The position numbers and the translations under genes were made by a program. Shown here one piece after another: positions 1 through 7,985 of a stretch of DNA of 64,000 bases; position 1 is the first letter of the stretch; every line of letters starts with the position of its first letter. Source of the stretch: Prevotellaceae bacterium UBA4332 (GTDB lineage: Bacteria > Bacteroidota > Bacteroidia > Bacteroidales > Bacteroidaceae). The stretch spans positions 127,196 to 191,195 of the forward strand of contig DGTQ01000011.1 in NCBI GenBank assembly GCA_002394365.1, in the 5' to 3' direction. The notes under the pieces were generated by a model, which had not been told where the DNA came from, searched no databases, and saw only the letters and a program-made list of their open reading frames with translations.

Positions 1-1335
1 GACAAGATAGCCAAGAAGGCACGCCTGGAGCAAGTGGAGCCGATGGAGATAGCGCAGTATTACACCCGCCGCTTCAACAGTGCGATGGAGAAGCTGAACG
101 TGCTGCCGCCATCAATAGAGCCACACGCTACGGGCCACATAATAGAGCAGCAGCAGCTGGTGCAGCAGATACTGGACAGGGGCTATGCCTACGTGAGCAA
201 CGGTTCGGTGTATTTCGACATAGAGAAATACAACAAGGACTACAAGTACGGCATACTCTCAGGCAGAACGCTGGAGAACATCAAGGATGCCAGCCGCGAC
301 ACCCTCGCCGGTGTGGGCGAGAAGAAGAACCAGGCAGACTTCGCCCTGTGGAAGAAGGCACAGCCGGAGCACATCATGAGATGGCCGTGGGTAGCCTCTC
401 TCCAACCCTCTCCGAAGGGAGAGGGGGCAGCAGACGCTATTGGCTCCAAGTCTTGTTCTCCCCTCCCTTCGGAGGGGCAGGGGGAGGCTATCGCTGAGGG
501 CTTCCCTGGCTGGCACTGCGAGTGTACGGCTATGGGCAGGAAGTATCTGGGCGACGAGTTTGACATACACGGTGGAGGCATGGACCTGGTGTTCCCTCAC
601 CACGAGTGTGAGATAGCACAGGCACAGGCTTCGATGGGTCACCCTGCCGTGCGCTACTGGATGCACAACAACATGATTACCATCAACGGACAGAAGATGG
701 GCAAGTCATACAACAACTTCATAACGCTCGACCAGTTCTTCACAGGCAAGCACGAACTGCTCACCAAGGCATTTGCGCCTATGACCATCCGCTTCTTCAT
801 CCTCTCTGCCCACTATCGCGGCACGGTGGACTTCTCAAGCGAGGCTCTGGAGGCTGCCGAGAAAGGCTTTGCCCGACTGATGCAGGGACTCAAGGACCTC
901 AAGCGCATACAGACGGCAAAGGGCTCAAGCCCCGAGGTGGCAAAATATGTGAAGGAACTGCCGCAGAAGCTGCATGACGCTATGAACGACGACCTGCAGA
1001 CACCTATCGTCATTTCCGAACTCTTCGAGGCTTGCCACCAGGTAAACCTTCTGGTTGACCGCAAGGCGAAAATCGGTGCCGACGACCTCAAGGCGCTTTC
1101 TGACATAATGCACCTCTTCATCGAGGACATACTGGGACTCACCAACGCCACCAGCGCAGGGGCTTCGTCAGAGAAGGACAAGGCTCTCGACAAGGTGATG
1201 CAGATGGTGCTCGACATGCGCCAGAAGGCTAAGGAAGAGAAGAACTGGGCGGTGTCAGACCAGATACGTGACGAACTCTCTGCTGCTGGCGTGATAGTCA
1301 AAGATACTCCGGACGGCGCAGTGTGGGAGGTATGA
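1..1335 (+). CDS. cysS: Cysteinyl-tRNA synthetase, 5' end outside window
   Basis: Charges tRNA-Cys with cysteine in the cytoplasm. The frame is open from base 1, so the N-terminus with the HIGH motif lies upstream; the GTG at 34 is not the real start. Class I features visible are the zinc-site segments GWHCEC and FPHHECE and the KMSKS-type loop NGQKMGKS, followed by the helical anticodon-binding region. A foreign peptide of about 36 residues lies between MRWPW and GFPGWHCEC, where the family normally has only a few residues. It is encoded by two C-rich palindromic repeats at about 391-497 and sits just before a zinc-ligand Cys, yet the frame is kept to the stop. The identity is secure; the effect of the insert on activity is unknown. 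Confidence 0.96.
   Translation, partial: DKIAKKARLEQVEPMEIAQYYTRRFNSAMEKLNVLPPSIEPHATGHIIEQQQLVQQILDRGYAYVSNGSVYFDIEKYNKDYKYGILSGRTLENIKDASRDTLAGVGEKKNQADFALWKKAQPEHIMRWPWVASLQPSPKGEGAADAIGSKSCSPLPSEGQGEAIAEGFPGWHCECTAMGRKYLGDEFDIHGGGMDLVFPHHECEIAQAQASMGHPAVRYWMHNNMITINGQKMGKSYNNFITLDQFFTGKHELLTKAFAPMTIRFFILSAHYRGTVDFSSEALEAAEKGFARLMQGLKDLKRIQTAKGSSPEVAKYVKELPQKLHDAMNDDLQTPIVISELFEACHQVNLLVDRKAKIGADDLKALSDIMHLFIEDILGLTNATSAGASSEKDKALDKVMQMVLDMRQKAKEEKNWAVSDQIRDELSAAGVIVKDTPDGAVWEV
391..497. repeat. C-rich palindromic repeats inside cysS
   Basis: Two copies of the dispersed family lie here, each pairing CCCTCTCC or CCCCTCCC with GGGAGAGGG or GGAGGGGC across CGAA or TTCG. They encode peptides such as PSPKGEG and PLPSEGQGEA in frame. 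The same word family recurs in sufE, the helicase, metH, the doubled sensor and feoAB. Confidence 0.8.
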
Positions 1336-1525
1336 CCCCACCCCTTACCCTCCCGAGGGAGGGAGCAATTAGTAATTAGTAATTAGTAATGAAATCTCTA
1401 AACTCTCAACACTTAAATCTCCCCCTTGGGGAGATTTCTTGCGCTCCAGTAGGTGCTCAGGCGCAGAGCGGAACTTGCTCTGGCAAGCCAACAAGTTGGA
1501 GCGAGAGGGGGTCGAACTGTGAACT
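1336..1525. repeat. Composite repeat cluster between cysS and the U32 gene
   Basis: This 190-bp gap is almost wholly repeats. It holds a C-rich palindrome (about 1338-1366), a tandem AATTAGT array (1367-1391), a second palindrome CTCCCCCTTGGGGAG (about 1418-1434), the 66-bp element (1438-1504), and a tandem GAACTGTGAACTAT array running into the next gene's start. The 66-bp element has ends CGCTCCA and TGGAGCG and an inner AACTTG/CAAGTT pair, so it can fold. No promoter was recognised. Confidence 0.75.
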
Positions 1526-2788
1526 ATGAACTGTGAACTATATGAAATAATGGCGCCAGTAGGTTCTCGCGAGAGCCTTGCCGCCGCCATAAATGCTGGG
1601 GCTGACTCGATATACTTCGGTATCGAGAAGCTCAATATGCGTGCCCACTCGGCAAGCACCTTCACGATAGAAGACCTGAAGGAGATAGCCGCCCTGACAG
1701 CAGAAAAGGGCATAAAGTCTTACCTCACGGTAAACACCATCATCTATGGCGAGGACATAGAGCAGATGCACGAGATAATTGATGCGGCAAAGGAGGCTAA
1801 CATCTCTGCCGTGATAGCCTCAGACGTTGCCGTGATGATGTACTGCAAGCAGGTGGGACAGGAGGTGCACCTCTCCACCCAGCTCAACATAAGCAACATC
1901 GAGGCACTGCGTTTCTACGCACAGTTTGCCGACGTGGTGGTGCTGGCTCGCGAGCTGCGCATGGACCAGGTGAAGGCAATACACGAGCAGGCAGTTAAGG
2001 AGAATATCTGCGGTCCGTCGGGCGAGCCCATACGCATCGAGATGTTCTGCCACGGAGCCCTGTGCATGGCTATATCGGGCAAGTGCTACCTGTCGCTTCA
2101 TAATGCCAACCGCTCTGCCAACCGCGGCGAGTGCGTGCAGATATGCCGCAGGGGCTACAGAGTAGAGGATGTGGAGACGGGCAACGAACTGCTGGTTGAC
2201 AACAAATACATCATGTCGCCAAAGGACCTGAAGACCATACGTTTCATCGACAAGATGATGGACGCTGGCGTGAGGGTGTTCAAGATAGAGGGCAGGGCGC
2301 GAGGTGCAGAATACGTTGACACCGTGGTGCGCTGCTACAAGGAGGCTATCAAGGCAGTGCTGCATGACAGGGAGTCAACGGAGGAAAAGACCTTCACCGA
2401 GGAAGCCAAGGACGCATGGGACGAGAGGCTCAGCCGCGTGTTCAACCGCGGTTTCTGGGACGGTTACTACCTTGGTCAGCCCCTCGGCGAGTGGAACGAC
2501 AGCTACGGCTCCAAGGCTACGGAGAAGAAAGTGTATGCCGCCAAGACTATCAAATACTTCTCAAAGATAGGCGTGGCGGAATTTCAGGTGGAGGCGCACG
2601 ACATAAAGGTGGGCGACAAACTTCTCATCACTGGTCCTACCACGGGAGCCATGTACATAGACGAGGTGAAGGAGATACGCTACGACCTCAAGCCAGTAAG
2701 CGTGGCAACGAAAGGGCAGCGCATCAGCATAGCAGTGCCAGACAAGGTGCGCCCCAGCGACAAGGTGTTTGTGTTGGAGAAGACATAA
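1526..2788 (+). CDS. U32 family peptidase (YegQ/TrhP-like)
   Basis: The protein has 420 residues and carries the U32 signature EMFCHGALCMAISGKC near residues 173-188. The N-terminal barrel begins APVGSRESLAAA, followed by GADSIYFG. U32 proteins of the YegQ/TrhP type act in tRNA U34 hydroxylation, and others in 23S rRNA modification; the exact substrate cannot be read here. The first residues derive from the tandem array upstream. ATG 1550 is an alternative start, but 1526 keeps the usual short lead before the conserved APVGS block. It is followed by sufE on the same strand after a repeat-filled gap. Confidence 0.85.
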   Translation: MNCELYEIMAPVGSRESLAAAINAGADSIYFGIEKLNMRAHSASTFTIEDLKEIAALTAEKGIKSYLTVNTIIYGEDIEQMHEIIDAAKEANISAVIASDVAVMMYCKQVGQEVHLSTQLNISNIEALRFYAQFADVVVLARELRMDQVKAIHEQAVKENICGPSGEPIRIEMFCHGALCMAISGKCYLSLHNANRSANRGECVQICRRGYRVEDVETGNELLVDNKYIMSPKDLKTIRFIDKMMDAGVRVFKIEGRARGAEYVDTVVRCYKEAIKAVLHDRESTEEKTFTEEAKDAWDERLSRVFNRGFWDGYYLGQPLGEWNDSYGSKATEKKVYAAKTIKYFSKIGVAEFQVEAHDIKVGDKLLITGPTTGAMYIDEVKEIRYDLKPVSVATKGQRISIAVPDKVRPSDKVFVLEKT

Positions 2789-2845
2789 CCCCACCCCTTA
2801 ATCCCCTCCCGAGAGGAGGGGGAAAGAAATACAAAAGAAAAAGAA
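2789..2845. repeat. C-rich palindromic repeat, U32-sufE gap
   Basis: CCCCTCCCGAGAGGAGGGGG forms a hairpin just after the U32 stop codon. It is a free-standing copy of the family that also invades coding regions. It could weaken or end transcription, but no T-run follows, so it is not called a terminator. Confidence 0.7.
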
Positions 2846-3340
2846 ATGACTAATAATAACAAAATGAGTGATAAAAACAATTATTCCTCCCTCCCTCGGG
2901 AGGGGGCAGGGGGTGGGGTCTCCATAAACTCCATACAAGACGAGGTGATAGAGGAGTTCGAAGGCCTTGACGACTGGATGGACAAATACCAGCTGCTCAT
3001 AGACCTGGCTGGCGAGCAGGAACCCCTCGACGAGAAATACAAGACGGAGCAAAACCTCATAGACGGCTGTCAGAGTCGTGTGTGGGTGCAGTGCGACAAG
3101 GAGGCAGACGGCACGCTCTCATTTCTTGCTGACAGCGACGCCCTGATAGTGAAGGGCATAATAGCCCTGCTCATCAGAGTGATAAACCACCAGAAGGCGA
3201 AGGACATACTCGATGCCGACCTCTACTTCATAGAGCAGATAGGGCTCAAAGACCACCTCTCCCCCACCCGCAGCAATGGTCTGCTCGCCATGGTGAAGCG
3301 CATCAAGGCTTACGCCCTGGCTTACTCAATTGAAGATTGA
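2846..3340 (+). CDS. sufE: SufE-like Fe-S assembly sulfur acceptor
   Basis: SufE takes persulfide sulfur from SufS and passes it to the SufBCD scaffold. The body from SIQDEVIEEFEGLDDWM onward matches the family, with the acceptor Cys in LIDGCQSRVW. The first 30 residues or so are not SufE: they come from a C-rich palindrome (about 2886-2921) giving SLPREGAGGGV. No in-frame ATG, GTG or TTG was found between the repeat and the conserved body, so the repeat must be translated whichever upstream ATG (2846 or 2864) is used. No suf genes adjoin it. Confidence 0.9.
   Translation: MTNNNKMSDKNNYSSLPREGAGGGVSINSIQDEVIEEFEGLDDWMDKYQLLIDLAGEQEPLDEKYKTEQNLIDGCQSRVWVQCDKEADGTLSFLADSDALIVKGIIALLIRVINHQKAKDILDADLYFIEQIGLKDHLSPTRSNGLLAMVKRIKAYALAYSIED
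2886..2921. repeat. C-rich palindromic repeat encoding the SufE N-terminus
   Basis: CCTCCCTCGGGAGGG, followed by a G-rich tail GCAGGGGGTGGGGTC, is a copy of the dispersed family lying between the possible start codons and the conserved SufE domain. Confidence 0.8.
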
Positions 3341-3519
3341 AAGTAGAAAGGGAAGTTAACTCGCTACGCTCGTGGACTCCCTATTTAACTTCATTCTATA
3401 ACTCCCTAAACCAAAGGTTTATAACTCCCATTTTTCTTGCGCTCCTACGGTGCTCAGGCGAGCAGAGCTCGGAGTCCTTCATCTTTAACTCCCGAAACTT
3501 GAATTATTAATTTAGAACA
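3341..3519. repeat. Repeat cluster between sufE and the helicase
   Basis: This gap holds scattered AACTCCC words and, at about 3436-3474, a variant of the 66-bp element (CTTGCGCTCC, GTGCTCAGGCG, then GCAGAGCTCGGAG). No TAnnTTTG box is clear. The helicase ATG at 3520 follows an AT-rich stretch. Confidence 0.6.
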
Positions 3520-6500
3520 ATGTCTCCCGACCAGGTTCTTCTCTGCATATACACGTTGTTTCATGTTGAGGGTTCTCAGCATGACAGGGTGCGCAGTATA
3601 GTAGAGGAACTGACGGGACAGCCCCTCATAGACTACAAGGTGACGCTGGCAGGACTCAAGACGCAGGGCTATCTGGTAGAGCGTGGCTACAACTGGCGCA
3701 CAGACTCCTACGACTACGATGTGGCTCCCGACAGGCTCATTCCTCTCATGATACACTTCTACGAAGAAGAGCCAGAGAACACGGTGAGGGTGATGGAAGC
3801 AGCGAGGCGCATGGCGCCGTCGAGTGTTCAGCGCCTGTTGTGGCGGTTTATCAGTTCGGGCTATGAGGGCATCAGGATAGAGGAGATAAGCGACTACGAG
3901 ATAGGCGAGCGGATAGACTCTTTTCTTCCTGCAGTAGAGGACAAGCGCTTCCTCCCCCTGTTGCTCGTTTTCACCAGCCGTAATCTGCACGACCTGCTCA
4001 TGCTTGCCCTGCAAGGGGCTTTTGAGGAGGAGAAAGAGGATTTCGACACTGCCCACCTGCGCTACATTGTGAGGTGTTACAAGACAGATACTGCAGAGGC
4101 TGCCACAGCCCTGCACCATGTGGTGTGTCTTGCCGACCTCCTGGACTATCTCGCCAGGGGCACGATGCCGCGCTACCTCGAGCCTGCGGACACGTCCCAC
4201 CTCGTCATGGCTGCCATACGTGCTGCCTACCAGGGCGACATGAAAAGGGCGATGGCGAATTTCAAGCGGGCGGTAGCGCTCAGCAACAGGTCTGACGGCT
4301 TCTACACCTCCACCAAGAGCTATCTCCCCCTCTCCATACAGAACTTCTTCTACGTGCTTGCATGCAGCAGGGCTGACACAGACGAATCAGGCAAGCGGGC
4401 TCTTGCCATCTCAAAATCGGCAGAGCCACATGTGACGGCGGCTGCCAAGGTGCTCTACAACATCCTCTACGGCAGTGCTACCGACAGGCAGATTTTCGAC
4501 CGACTGAATATGTTGCTTGCCGATCGTAGGGGCATCAACCGCTCGCTTGCCACGCTGATGTGCTGCTACGTGGGCGGGGACTTTTCTTGCAACGTGGAAC
4601 CACGGTGGAGCATTCTGAGGCACGAGATGAGTGCTTTCGCCTCAGGCATGCAGCCAGTAGTACCAGATAATAAGCCCTACGGTTCTGCGCCCATGCTTGC
4701 CAGCATACAGCATCGTAAGCAGTTCGCGGTTCGACCCCCTATAAATCTCCCCGAGGGGGAGACTCCCTCCCTTGGGAGGGTGAGGGGTGGGGTCACTCTC
4801 AACTCTCAACTTGGTGGAACGAAGGAGGTGCGCATTGGCTATTTCCTACGCAGCATGAAGGCAGGCGAGGCTACTCCGCGACTGCAGACAACTCTGAAGA
4901 ACGGCGGATGGGGAGCGGGAAAGCAGATAGGCATGCAGAACTACCTTGGCGGCAGCTGCACGGAAGGTATGGCTGAGGCTGACCAGCGCATACTCGAAAG
5001 GGAGAAGGCAGACAGGGCAAGGAGACAATATGCAGCTGCCAGCGGCATAAGGATAGAGAACATCTTAACCGAGATGACTGGGGAGAGCCGACTCTATGTG
5101 GGCAGATATGCGCCCTACTCTCTCGTGGAGGTGATAGAGGAAATGCCCTACATAACCCTGCACCACGACAAGGAGGGGTTTCTCATAAACAGCAACGTGA
5201 AGCCCTCGGAGGTGGAGCAGGAGATAATCATAACGCATCGCGGGGCTACAAGCATCAACTTCATCAGGCTTACCGACGCACAGCGCCCTTACTACAGAAG
5301 GCTGCTGTCGATAGACCGCTTCCCCAACGAGGCAGAACCGCAGTTGCGTCGTTTCCTTGCGGGGATAGGCGGCAAGATAGAGATACACAGCGACCTCATA
5401 GAGGGGGGCAGCACCCTGCCTATATGCGACGGAGACAGCAAGATAGTGGTGCAGATGCGCCCCGACAGGAATACACGCAGGGGCGAGTCGTTCTACAATG
5501 TGTCGGTATTCGTGAGACCTCTGCATGGAGGCAGAATACGCTGTGTGCCTGGCGACGGCAACGAGGTGATAATAGATAACGGGATAGTTAACGCTGACGA
5601 CGAGGGAACTTATGTTCGCACTCGCGTGAAACGCAATCTCGACAGGGAGCGCGAGAACCTCCGCGACTTGACGGATAACCTGAGCGAGGAGGTGCCAGAG
5701 GTATCCGAAATAGTGCTTGCACAAGATGCCAACCTGTCCTCCTTCTCTCTCCTGCCTCTGATAGAGTATGCACAGGGGCACCCTGAACGCATCACGTGCG
5801 AATGGCCAGAGGGAGCACGCATGCGCATCAAGCAGCGCAACAGCTCGGTGAAATGGAACGGCAGCATAAGCAAGAAGGAGAACGGGTGGTTTGAGCTGGA
5901 AGGCAGCGTGGAGCTCGACCAGGACAAGGTTATCAGCATGGCGCGCCTGCTGGAACTCGTCCGTCAGTCGCGCGGACGTTTCGTTCCTCTCGGTGGTGGC
6001 GACTTTCTCGCCTTGAGCCAGCAGCTGCGCCGCCAGCTCGACCAGCTAGGCACCCTCATGTCGCGCCATCACGGCAGACTGCAGATGTCGCCATTCACGG
6101 CTGCACTGCTTGAGCCCGACCTCATGAACGGCGAGCTGCAACTGGAGGAGGACGAGGAACTCACCGAGATACGCCGTCGCATCAGGGAATCAAGCACCTA
6201 CACCCCTGAGGTGCCATCCACGCTGCATGCCACCCTGCGCCAGTATCAGAAGGATGGCTACCAGTGGATGTCGCGCCTCAACTACTGGGGAGCAGGCGCC
6301 CTGCTTGCCGACGATATGGGTTTGGGCAAGACCATTCAGACTATCACCTTCCTGCTCTCGAAGGCAGAGGAAGGTCCTGCACTGGTCATAGCACCAGCCT
6401 CCGTAGCCCCAAACTGGCAGACGGAATTTGAGAAATTTGCTCCCTCCCTGCATGTCAGCCTGCTCAATTTCGAGTCCGACCGTCATGAGACAATCCGCCG

Positions 6501-7578
6501 TGCCAAGGCAGGCGACGTGGTAGTATGCACCTACATGCTGCTGCTCAGCGTGAAGGAAGATATAACCAGCAAGCAGTGGAACACCATCTGTCTCGACGAG
6601 GCGCACATCATAAAGAACCGCGGTGCCAAGACCTCCGCCGTAGCCATGAAGCTGAAGTCCAGAAACCGCATCATGCTCACGGGCACACCAGTGCAGAACC
6701 ACCTCGGCGAACTGTGGAACCTCTTCCAGTTTGTCAACCCTGGGCTGCTCGGCTCGTTTGAGGATTTCAACCGCCGTTTCATCATACCGATAGAGCAGAA
6801 TAACGACACAGCAGTGCAACACCAGCTGGACCGCCTCGTGAAACCCTTCATGCTGCGCCGCACCAAGGACAAGGTGGCTCGCGAACTGCCCGAGAAGGAA
6901 GAGATATACCAGCACGTCACCCTTACCGAGGAGGAACAGCTTGCCTACGAAGCCATGCGCCAGCGGGCAGAAGCCCTGCTGCTGGCAGGCGGACTGGAGA
7001 GGGTTTCGATGAACACCCTTGCCGAGATAACGCGCCTCAGGCTTGCCGCCTGCAGTCAGTCTAAGGTCACCGCCCTGCTCGAACTGCTCCAGACTATTAT
7101 AGACGGAAACGGGAATGATAACGCCGTACTCGTCTTCTCGCAATTCACCACCTATCTTGCCCAGATACAAAAGGCGCTGCAGGAAGCCAATATACCCTAT
7201 CTGTATATAGACGGCACGGTGCCCATCACCCAGCGGCAGCAGCTGGTGGAGCGTTTCCAGAAGGGCGAATGTCCCGTGTTCCTCATCTCTCTCAAGGCTG
7301 GAGGACTGGGTTTGAACCTCACCCGTGCCAACTACGTCATACACATGGACCCCTGGTGGAACCCTGCCATCGAGGCACAGGCAACCGACCGCAGCCACCG
7401 CATAGGGCAAAGCAGAGCCGTTACCGTCTATCACCTCATTTCGCAGGGTACGATAGAAGAGAAGATACAACGCCTTCACGAACGTAAACAGAACCTCGCC
7501 ACGGGCGTCCTTGCAGCTACCGACATGAGTTATAAACTCACGGGCGAGGAACTGCTCCAAATGGTCAGGGGGGAATGA
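3520..7578 (+). CDS. SNF2-family DEAD/DEAH helicase
   Basis: This 1352-residue ATPase is of the Swi2/Snf2 type and probably remodels or translocates on double-stranded DNA. The C-terminal half holds the engine: Walker A DDMGLGKT (931-938), DEAH (1026-1029), LTGTPVQN, and motif VI ATDRSHRIGQ (1288-1297). The long N-terminal half has no domain I can name with certainty. A repeat-derived peptide (INLPEGETPSLGRVRGG and flanks, about residues 405-435) interrupts the N-terminal half in frame. It stands alone, without methylase or nuclease neighbours that would mark a defence system. The ATG at 3520 is the first usable start after the repeat-filled gap. Confidence 0.9.
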   Translation: MSPDQVLLCIYTLFHVEGSQHDRVRSIVEELTGQPLIDYKVTLAGLKTQGYLVERGYNWRTDSYDYDVAPDRLIPLMIHFYEEEPENTVRVMEAARRMAPSSVQRLLWRFISSGYEGIRIEEISDYEIGERIDSFLPAVEDKRFLPLLLVFTSRNLHDLLMLALQGAFEEEKEDFDTAHLRYIVRCYKTDTAEAATALHHVVCLADLLDYLARGTMPRYLEPADTSHLVMAAIRAAYQGDMKRAMANFKRAVALSNRSDGFYTSTKSYLPLSIQNFFYVLACSRADTDESGKRALAISKSAEPHVTAAAKVLYNILYGSATDRQIFDRLNMLLADRRGINRSLATLMCCYVGGDFSCNVEPRWSILRHEMSAFASGMQPVVPDNKPYGSAPMLASIQHRKQFAVRPPINLPEGETPSLGRVRGGVTLNSQLGGTKEVRIGYFLRSMKAGEATPRLQTTLKNGGWGAGKQIGMQNYLGGSCTEGMAEADQRILEREKADRARRQYAAASGIRIENILTEMTGESRLYVGRYAPYSLVEVIEEMPYITLHHDKEGFLINSNVKPSEVEQEIIITHRGATSINFIRLTDAQRPYYRRLLSIDRFPNEAEPQLRRFLAGIGGKIEIHSDLIEGGSTLPICDGDSKIVVQMRPDRNTRRGESFYNVSVFVRPLHGGRIRCVPGDGNEVIIDNGIVNADDEGTYVRTRVKRNLDRERENLRDLTDNLSEEVPEVSEIVLAQDANLSSFSLLPLIEYAQGHPERITCEWPEGARMRIKQRNSSVKWNGSISKKENGWFELEGSVELDQDKVISMARLLELVRQSRGRFVPLGGGDFLALSQQLRRQLDQLGTLMSRHHGRLQMSPFTAALLEPDLMNGELQLEEDEELTEIRRRIRESSTYTPEVPSTLHATLRQYQKDGYQWMSRLNYWGAGALLADDMGLGKTIQTITFLLSKAEEGPALVIAPASVAPNWQTEFEKFAPSLHVSLLNFESDRHETIRRAKAGDVVVCTYMLLLSVKEDITSKQWNTICLDEAHIIKNRGAKTSAVAMKLKSRNRIMLTGTPVQNHLGELWNLFQFVNPGLLGSFEDFNRRFIIPIEQNNDTAVQHQLDRLVKPFMLRRTKDKVARELPEKEEIYQHVTLTEEEQLAYEAMRQRAEALLLAGGLERVSMNTLAEITRLRLAACSQSKVTALLELLQTIIDGNGNDNAVLVFSQFTTYLAQIQKALQEANIPYLYIDGTVPITQRQQLVERFQKGECPVFLISLKAGGLGLNLTRANYVIHMDPWWNPAIEAQATDRSHRIGQSRAVTVYHLISQGTIEEKIQRLHERKQNLATGVLAATDMSYKLTGEELLQMVRGE
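4731..4822. repeat. C-rich palindromes plus tandem word inside the helicase
   Basis: Two palindromes (CTCCCCGAGGGGGAG and CTCCCTCCCTTGGGAGGG) are followed by GTGAGGGGTGGGGTC and a tandem AACTCTC array. They are read in frame through the helicase gene. The same palindrome-plus-word order occurs in intergenic clusters. Confidence 0.75.
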
Positions 7579-7622
7579 ACAATTAGTAATTAGCAATTAG
7601 TAATTAGAAAATAGAAAACATT
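7568..7622. repeat. Tandem AATTAGT array
   Basis: The short gap before the TSCPD gene consists of AATTAGTAATTAGCAATTAG and similar words. The same word array appears at 1367-1391. Confidence 0.6.
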
Positions 7623-7868
7623 ATGACTTACGACTATCAGACACAAGGAACATGCTCAAAGGTGATACGCATAACAGAAGAGAATGGCGTATTGCAGGAA
7701 GTAAAATTTGTAGGTGGCTGTCCTGGAAATCTTCAGGGCATCAGTCGCCTGGTAAAGGGGATGAAGGTTGATGATGCCATCAATCGTCTTGAGGGAATAC
7801 GCTGTGGTGCAAAGCCCACATCGTGCCCAGACCAACTGGCACAGGCGCTGAAGACAATGAAGAATTAA
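7623..7868 (+). CDS. TSCPD domain protein (TIGR03905-like)
   Basis: This 81-residue protein has the Cys pattern of the TSCPD fold: C near residue 10, GGCPGN in the middle, then GIRCG and TSCPDQLA near the end. TSCPD modules occur at the C-terminus of some ribonucleotide reductases and as small free proteins; the free form probably binds metal or nucleic acid, but its role is not established. It starts at an ATG 45 bp after the helicase stop and may share its transcript. Confidence 0.85.
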   Translation: MTYDYQTQGTCSKVIRITEENGVLQEVKFVGGCPGNLQGISRLVKGMKVDDAINRLEGIRCGAKPTSCPDQLAQALKTMKN

Positions 7869-7870
7869 AT

Positions 7871-7985
7871 TAAGAGTGAAGAATTGAAATATAAGAATAA
7901 GATATTGCAAGGAATGATTTACGGAAGATTGTGGTTACTCACATTCCTCATTCTTCATTCCTCATTCTTCATTCTCTCTTCCTGT
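7871..7985. repeat. Signal-peptide-encoding repeat unit (copy C)
   Basis: Left words GAGTGAAGAATTGAAATATAA and right words TTCATTCCTCATTCTTCATT are inverted relative to each other and enclose TTACTCACATTC. Related, better conserved copies sit at about 49255-49430 and 51412-51545. The right arm encodes the hydrophobic core of the signal peptide of the next gene. Confidence 0.6.

Noticed and set aside
3454..4200. 248-residue minus-strand frame
   Set aside because: Antisense shadow of the helicase N-terminus, with no recognisable motifs.
3520..7578. Defence-island helicase (DISARM- or BREX-like)
   Set aside because: The SNF2 gene has no methylase, nuclease or other defence neighbours.
6190..7596. 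468-residue open frame on the minus strand
   Set aside because: It lies fully opposite the helicase motor domain and shows no domain logic, so it is a shadow frame of a GC-rich gene.
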